Positions 58,461-64,000 of a stretch of DNA of 64,000 nucleotides are shown in pieces. The notes under the pieces are model-generated. The model saw only the letters and a program-made list of their open reading frames with translations, searched no databases and was not told the origin of the DNA. The position numbers and the translations under genes were made by a program. Within the stretch, counting starts at the first letter, position 1; each line of letters begins with the position of its first letter. This stretch comes from Cupriavidus neocaledonicus (lineage in GTDB: Bacteria; Pseudomonadota; Gammaproteobacteria; Burkholderiales; Burkholderiaceae): NCBI RefSeq assembly GCF_000372525.1, contig NZ_AQUR01000091.1:107-64106 (forward strand), in the 5' to 3' direction.

Positions 58461-59357
58461 ATGACAAGTCGCGTTAGCAAGGCCGTCTTCCCGGTCGCAG
58501 GCCTGGGCACCCGCTTCCTGCCGGCCACCAAGGCCAGCCCCAAGGAAATGCTGCCGGTGGTCGACAAGCCGCTGATCCAGTACGCCGTGGAAGAAGCCAT
58601 CGCCGCCGGCATCACCGAGATGATCTTCGTCACCGGCCGATCCAAGCGCGCCATCGAGGACCACTTCGACAAGGCCTTCGAGCTGGAGGTGGAACTCGAA
58701 GCCAAGAACAAGCGCGCTTTGCTGGACGTGGTGCGCTCGATCAAGCCGGCCAACGTCGAATGCTTCTATGTACGCCAGTCCGAAGCCCTGGGCCTGGGCC
58801 ACGCGGTGCTGTGCGCAGCCAAGCTGGTGGGCGACGCCCCGTTCGCGGTGATGCTGGCCGACGACCTGATCGACGGCAATCCGCCGGTGATGAAGCAGAT
58901 GGTCGACGCGTACGACCACTACAACTGCTCGGTGCTGGGCGTCGAAGAGATCCTGCCGGAACAGAGCCGCTCCTACGGCGTGGTCGAGGGCCGCGAGTGG
59001 GCCGAGGGCGTGATCAAGGTCTCGGGCATCGTCGAAAAGCCCGCGCCGGAAGAAGCCCCGTCCAATCTCGGCGTGGTCGGCCGCTACATCCTGACGCCGC
59101 GCATCTTCGACCACCTGCGCGCACTGAAGCCCGGCGCCGGCGGCGAATTCCAGCTCACCGACGCGATCCAGTCGCTGCTGAGCCAGGAACAGGTGCTGGC
59201 CTATCGCTACCAGGGAACGCGCTATGACTGCGGCAGCAAGCTGGGCTATCTGAAGGCGACGGTCGAATACGCGCTCAAGCACCACGAAACCGGCGCGCAG
59301 TTCCGCCGCTACCTTGAGGAGCGCGAGCCCCAGCTGCTCCACAGCCTGGCGGCCTGA
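58461..59357 (+). CDS. galU: UTP-glucose-1-phosphate uridylyltransferase
   Basis: A 298-residue nucleotidyltransferase making UDP-glucose, the sugar donor for the neighbouring phosphoglycosyltransferase and for cell-surface glycans. The N-terminal pyrophosphorylase signature [41 protein letters not shown] and [20 protein letters not shown] are all intact. ATG 58461 is chosen because homology begins at once; GAAGGGAA lies about 10 nt upstream. Length is normal for GalU. uppP follows after 57 bp on the same strand. Confidence 0.96.
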   Translation: MTSRVSKAVFPVAGLGTRFLPATKASPKEMLPVVDKPLIQYAVEEAIAAGITEMIFVTGRSKRAIEDHFDKAFELEVELEAKNKRALLDVVRSIKPANVECFYVRQSEALGLGHAVLCAAKLVGDAPFAVMLADDLIDGNPPVMKQMVDAYDHYNCSVLGVEEILPEQSRSYGVVEGREWAEGVIKVSGIVEKPAPEEAPSNLGVVGRYILTPRIFDHLRALKPGAGGEFQLTDAIQSLLSQEQVLAYRYQGTRYDCGSKLGYLKATVEYALKHHETGAQFRRYLEEREPQLLHSLAA

Positions 59358-59414
59358 CGGTCCCCCGGCTCCGCGCCCCTTCGAACCGCACCGCAACCAC
59401 GAGGCAGCCGCCAC

Positions 59415-60230
59415 ATGATCGACTGGATCCACCTGGGCAAGGCATTCTTTCTCGGCCTGCTCGAGGGCCTAACGGAATTCCTGCCCATTTCTAGCACCGG
59501 GCACCTGATCCTGGTCGGCGACTGGATCGACTTCACCTCGCACGAGGCGCGCGTGTTCGACGTGGTGATCCAGCTGGGCGCGATCCTCGCCGTGTGCTGG
59601 CTGTACCGTGCCAAGATCACCGACCTGTGCGAGGGCGTGGTGCGGCGTGATCCCGACGCGTTGCGCTTCGCCACCGCGGTGCTGGTCGCCTTCCTGCCCG
59701 CCGCGATCATCGGCGCGCTACTCATCGGTCCCATCAAGCACCATTTGTTCGATCCGGCGGTGGTCGCCGCCGCCCTGATCGCGGGCGGCCTGGTCATCCT
59801 CTGGGTCGAGCGCCGCAGCGCCGTGCCGCGCATCCACGCCATCGAAGATTTCGGCTGGAAACAGGCGATCGGCATCGGCTTCGCCCAGTGCGTGGCGATG
59901 ATCCCCGGCACGTCACGCTCGGGCGCCACCATCATCGGCGGCATGCTGGCAGGCGTATCGCGCCAGGCAGCGACCGAGTTCTCGTTCTTCCTGGCCATCC
60001 CCACCATGCTGGGCGCCGCCACCTACGACGCCATGCGGCACTACCACCTGCTCAGCCTGCAGGACATCTGGTCCATTGCCGCCGGCTTCACCGCCGCGTT
60101 CCTGTCCGCGCTGTTCGTCGTCAATGCGCTGGTGCGGCTGGTGGCGCGCCATTCGCTGCGGGTATTTGCGTGGTATCGGATCGGGCTGGGGGTGGTGATC
60201 GGGGTGGTGAGTCTGGGGTGGTCGGTTTGA
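59415..60230 (+). CDS. uppP: Undecaprenyl-diphosphatase
   Basis: A 271-residue BacA-type integral membrane phosphatase that regenerates undecaprenyl phosphate, the carrier used by both peptidoglycan and exopolysaccharide synthesis. The two catalytic signature regions are present: [20 protein letters not shown] (Glu-rich) and [17 protein letters not shown] (PGxSRSxxT). About seven to eight hydrophobic segments. Overproduction gives bacitracin resistance in E. coli. Its place beside the polysaccharide operon fits carrier recycling. Confidence 0.95.
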   Translation: MIDWIHLGKAFFLGLLEGLTEFLPISSTGHLILVGDWIDFTSHEARVFDVVIQLGAILAVCWLYRAKITDLCEGVVRRDPDALRFATAVLVAFLPAAIIGALLIGPIKHHLFDPAVVAAALIAGGLVILWVERRSAVPRIHAIEDFGWKQAIGIGFAQCVAMIPGTSRSGATIIGGMLAGVSRQAATEFSFFLAIPTMLGAATYDAMRHYHLLSLQDIWSIAAGFTAAFLSALFVVNALVRLVARHSLRVFAWYRIGLGVVIGVVSLGWSV

Positions 60231-60266
60231 GTGGTGGGCACTCGCGACGAATTGCTGCACCCTCTA

Positions 60267-60686
60267 CTACCGGTGCTCCCAGGGGTTGATCACCGTGAGT
60301 CCGGCTGCCTCGAACGGGCTGGTATCACGTGTGGCTACGATAAAGCCCCTGGAGGCGGCAATGGCGCCAATATATCCATCAGGCGTCGGAAAACCCTTTC
60401 CCGCCGCCCGCGCCTTCACTGCGAGTTCGGCATAATGCCGCACCGCTTCGGTATCGAACATCAACAGGCGCGCGCCGAACAGCTCGATCAGGCCGTCCAA
60501 GGCTTCACCGAGGCCCTTCTTGCGCTTGCCGTCCGGCAGCGCGCCGATGCCGAAGAGCAATTCGGCAAGCGTCACGCTGGACAGATACAAAGTTTCCGCC
60601 ACCTGCGCATTCAACCAGGCGCGTACGGCCGGGTCGGGTTCCGGTTTCATCGCCTCGGAGACGACGTTCGTATCCAGGACGATCAT
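60267..60686 (-). CDS. PIN-domain toxin, FitB/VapC type
   Basis: A 139-residue PIN ribonuclease. Acidic metal ligands are visible at D5 (MIVLDTNVVSE), E42 (TLAELLFGIG), D103 (TPDGYIGAIAA) and D121 (ATRDTSPFE). The arrangement FGIGALPDGKRK is typical of the FitB subgroup. It overlaps the antitoxin gene by 4 nt (ATGA). Expected to cleave tRNA or rRNA when released from the antitoxin. Convergent with uppP. Confidence 0.92.
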   Translation of the reverse strand: MIVLDTNVVSEAMKPEPDPAVRAWLNAQVAETLYLSSVTLAELLFGIGALPDGKRKKGLGEALDGLIELFGARLLMFDTEAVRHYAELAVKARAAGKGFPTPDGYIGAIAASRGFIVATRDTSPFEAAGLTVINPWEHR

Positions 60687-60937
60687 TTGAACTTCATCGG
60701 CTTTGCCGGCACCTTGTCACGTAACTGATCCAATTCAGCGAAATCCTCGTTCGTCAGCCCGGCACGGCGACCGACCTCCGCCAACGCATCGCCCATGCGG
60801 ACGCGCTGGCCGGACTTCACCGCACGCTCAAGAATCTCGCGCACCTCAGCCTCCGTGCTGCGGCCATGCTCGGCGGCACGCAAGCGCAGGGCACGATGTA
60901 CCTCGTCGGGCACATTTCGTATTGTCAGGATTGGCAT
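60683..60937 (-). CDS. FitA-like ribbon-helix-helix antitoxin
   Basis: An 84-residue antitoxin. The RHH strand-helix-helix unit is MPILTIRNVPDEVHRALRLR followed by AAEHGRSTEAEVREILERAV; the C-terminal part (FAELDQLRDKVPAKPMKF) would wrap around the PIN toxin. ATG 60937 is preferred because the conserved N-terminus begins there; GTG 60943 two codons upstream is possible. Autoregulation as a complex with the toxin is expected for the family. Confidence 0.9.
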   Translation of the reverse strand: MPILTIRNVPDEVHRALRLRAAEHGRSTEAEVREILERAVKSGQRVRMGDALAEVGRRAGLTNEDFAELDQLRDKVPAKPMKFK

Positions 60938-61035
60938 AGTCACGATTCCAATTATGCATTCAATGACTGCAAATTTACTAAATTGACAGCATGTATACAA
61001 GGGCGCGGGCTCGCATCCGCACAGCGCTGCCGAAA

Positions 61036-61064
61036 TTGAAAAAGGCCCGCGGTGACGCGGGCCT
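61036..61064 (-). terminator. Intrinsic terminator of guaA
   Basis: AGGCCCGCG (61043-61051) and CGCGGGCCT (61056-61064) form a 9-bp stem with a GTGA loop; on the minus strand TTTTTCAATTTC follows. It is 48 bp past the guaA stop codon. Confidence 0.88.
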
Positions 61065-61111
61065 CGAGGCAGTCTTGTGCGCCTTGGCGCCGGACTAGGC
61101 CGTACGCGCAA

Positions 61112-62705
<1,594 letters not shown>

Positions 62706-62731
<26 letters not shown>

Positions 62732-63317
62732 GATGGGCCGATGGCGTGTCTTCCGGGATGGGCTCGGTCACGACTTCCGTGCCGGGGCCATAGCCCGGCG
62801 GCGGCGTGATGACCGGCTCGCGCCGGTATTCTGGGGTATTCATGGGGCGCGCCGCGGGGGCGACGCCGGGTTCCTTCCTGCTTTCCTGTTCCTGCAGCGC
62901 GCGTTCCATCTTCCGTTGCTGTTCGCGCACGCGCACGCGCTTGGCCGCCGGGATCTGCACCACGGCAAAGAACAGCAGCACCACCGCCATGGTCGGCAGC
63001 CAGATCTTGCCGGCGCCTTCCAGCGGCAGCTCCAGGAACACCATCCAGCCGATGATGAGCACCGCGCTGGCCAGGTTCACATAGCCTGCCGTGCGCGCCA
63101 CCGGCACAGTCAGCTGGCCGTTGAAGGCGGCCTGCCACAGCAGCACCGACAGTCCCACCAGCGCCACGCCCAGCAGCTGCCCGAACAGCGCAGGCTGCGG
63201 CTGCGGCAACTGCAGCGCCGCGTACAGCGTGGTGAACGGGGACATCAGCAGCAGGATGCCCAGCAGCAGGTCCACCAGGGCATCGAAAAACAGCACGGCT
63301 CGCAGCAACACCTTCAT
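62706..63317 (-). CDS. Four-helix membrane protein between guaB and guaA
   Basis: A 203-residue protein with four hydrophobic segments (about residues 5-30, 42-62, 75-98, 107-125), then a basic coiled-coil-like stretch ([20 protein letters not shown]) and a Pro-rich cytosolic tail ([15 protein letters not shown]). I do not recognise a domain; loosely like DUF4124-type or small permease-like proteins without certainty. GAGGAGCG precedes ATG 63317. It lies between guaB and guaA on the same strand and overlaps the guaA start by 26 nt, so it is in the gua operon by position. Confidence 0.8.
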
Positions 63318-63453
63318 TGGCGCTCCTCGTCTTGGCCCCGGCCGGTGGTGCGGCGGGCATCAGGACAACGCCTGCATGGCGCGCGGCCAGGTTCGGATGG
63401 CATGGCGGATCGGGCGCGGGCACGAGCTGGCGCGCGCCCGCCCGGATGCCGGC

Positions 63454-63487
63454 GGCCGCGCACCGCCTGCAGGGACGGTGCGCGGCC
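63454..63487. terminator. Hairpin directly after guaB
   Basis: GGCCGCGCACCG (63454-63465) pairs perfectly with CGGTGCGCGGCC (63476-63487), 12 bp with a 10-nt loop, 9 bp beyond the guaB stop. No T run on the minus strand, so it may stabilise or attenuate rather than end transcription. Confidence 0.6.
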
Positions 63488-63496
63488 ATGGGGGCA

Positions 63497-64000
<504 letters not shown>

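Noticed and set aside
58201..58467. 88-codon minus-strand gene upstream of the export operon
   Set aside because: Covers the galU leader hairpin and start, has no Shine-Dalgarno and a shadow-like composition.

Overview
The window is high-GC chromosomal DNA that looks like Burkholderiales, most likely Cupriavidus. The order prpC-acnD-prpF is the 2-methylcitrate arrangement known from Cupriavidus/Ralstonia, QueE has the CX14CX2C cluster described in Burkholderia, and guaB/guaA are separated by one small membrane protein gene. The genus assignment is inference. No CRISPR array, insertion sequence, transposase, rRNA or prophage structure was seen.

Layout. 1-5.1 kb: propionate catabolism (prpC partial, acnD, prpF). 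5.4-14.1 kb: periplasmic asparaginase, hotdog thioesterase, DUF1289, MOSC, glutamine amidotransferase, penicillin-acylase-like hydrolase, aldehyde dehydrogenase and an unknown protein. 14.1-18.8 kb: minus-strand run queE-queD-tadA-ldcA-ybiT ending in an intrinsic terminator. 19.2-26.8 kb: DUF1993, a Cys-rich small protein, DUF2239 (ribbon-helix-helix-like, with a striking promoter), an FAD-Rieske oxidoreductase with a DUF2231 membrane protein, a homospermidine synthase/FAD amine oxidase pair, and a Gly/Ser-rich secreted protein. 26.8-36.9 kb, surface/accessory region: a large Ig-repeat autotransporter divergent from three tandem tail-collar (Mdp) proteins plus a GNAT acetyltransferase, then a LamG-like protein with a possible beta-pore-forming tail, a LuxR regulator and a VTT/TVP38 membrane protein.

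37-39.1 kb: hipBA with two well-conserved inverted operator candidates, then tRNA-Asn, tRNA-Gly and tRNA-Thr. 39.2-46.1 kb: a Tat-exported alpha/beta hydrolase and two paralogous unknown proteins that flank an outer-membrane beta-barrel gene and a lipoprotein gene. 46.8-60.2 kb: an exopolysaccharide locus. The initiating phosphoglycosyltransferase and a GT4 converge on a seven-gene minus-strand operon (export lipoprotein, tyrosine phosphatase, tyrosine kinase/copolymerase, polymerase-like protein, pyruvyltransferase, flippase, glycosidase). galU (UDP-glucose) and uppP (undecaprenyl phosphate recycling) follow on the plus strand. 60.3-61 kb: a FitAB/VapBC-type toxin-antitoxin pair. 61.1-64 kb: guaA, a membrane protein and the 3' end of guaB.

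The best candidates for undescribed biology are the LamG/pore-former-like protein beside the Mdp trio, the paralogous pair around 40-46 kb, the DUF2239 promoter with paired operators and a possibly leaderless transcript, the hip operator pair, and a terminator-like hairpin in the galU leader. All functional statements rest on reading motifs by eye; no database search was run.
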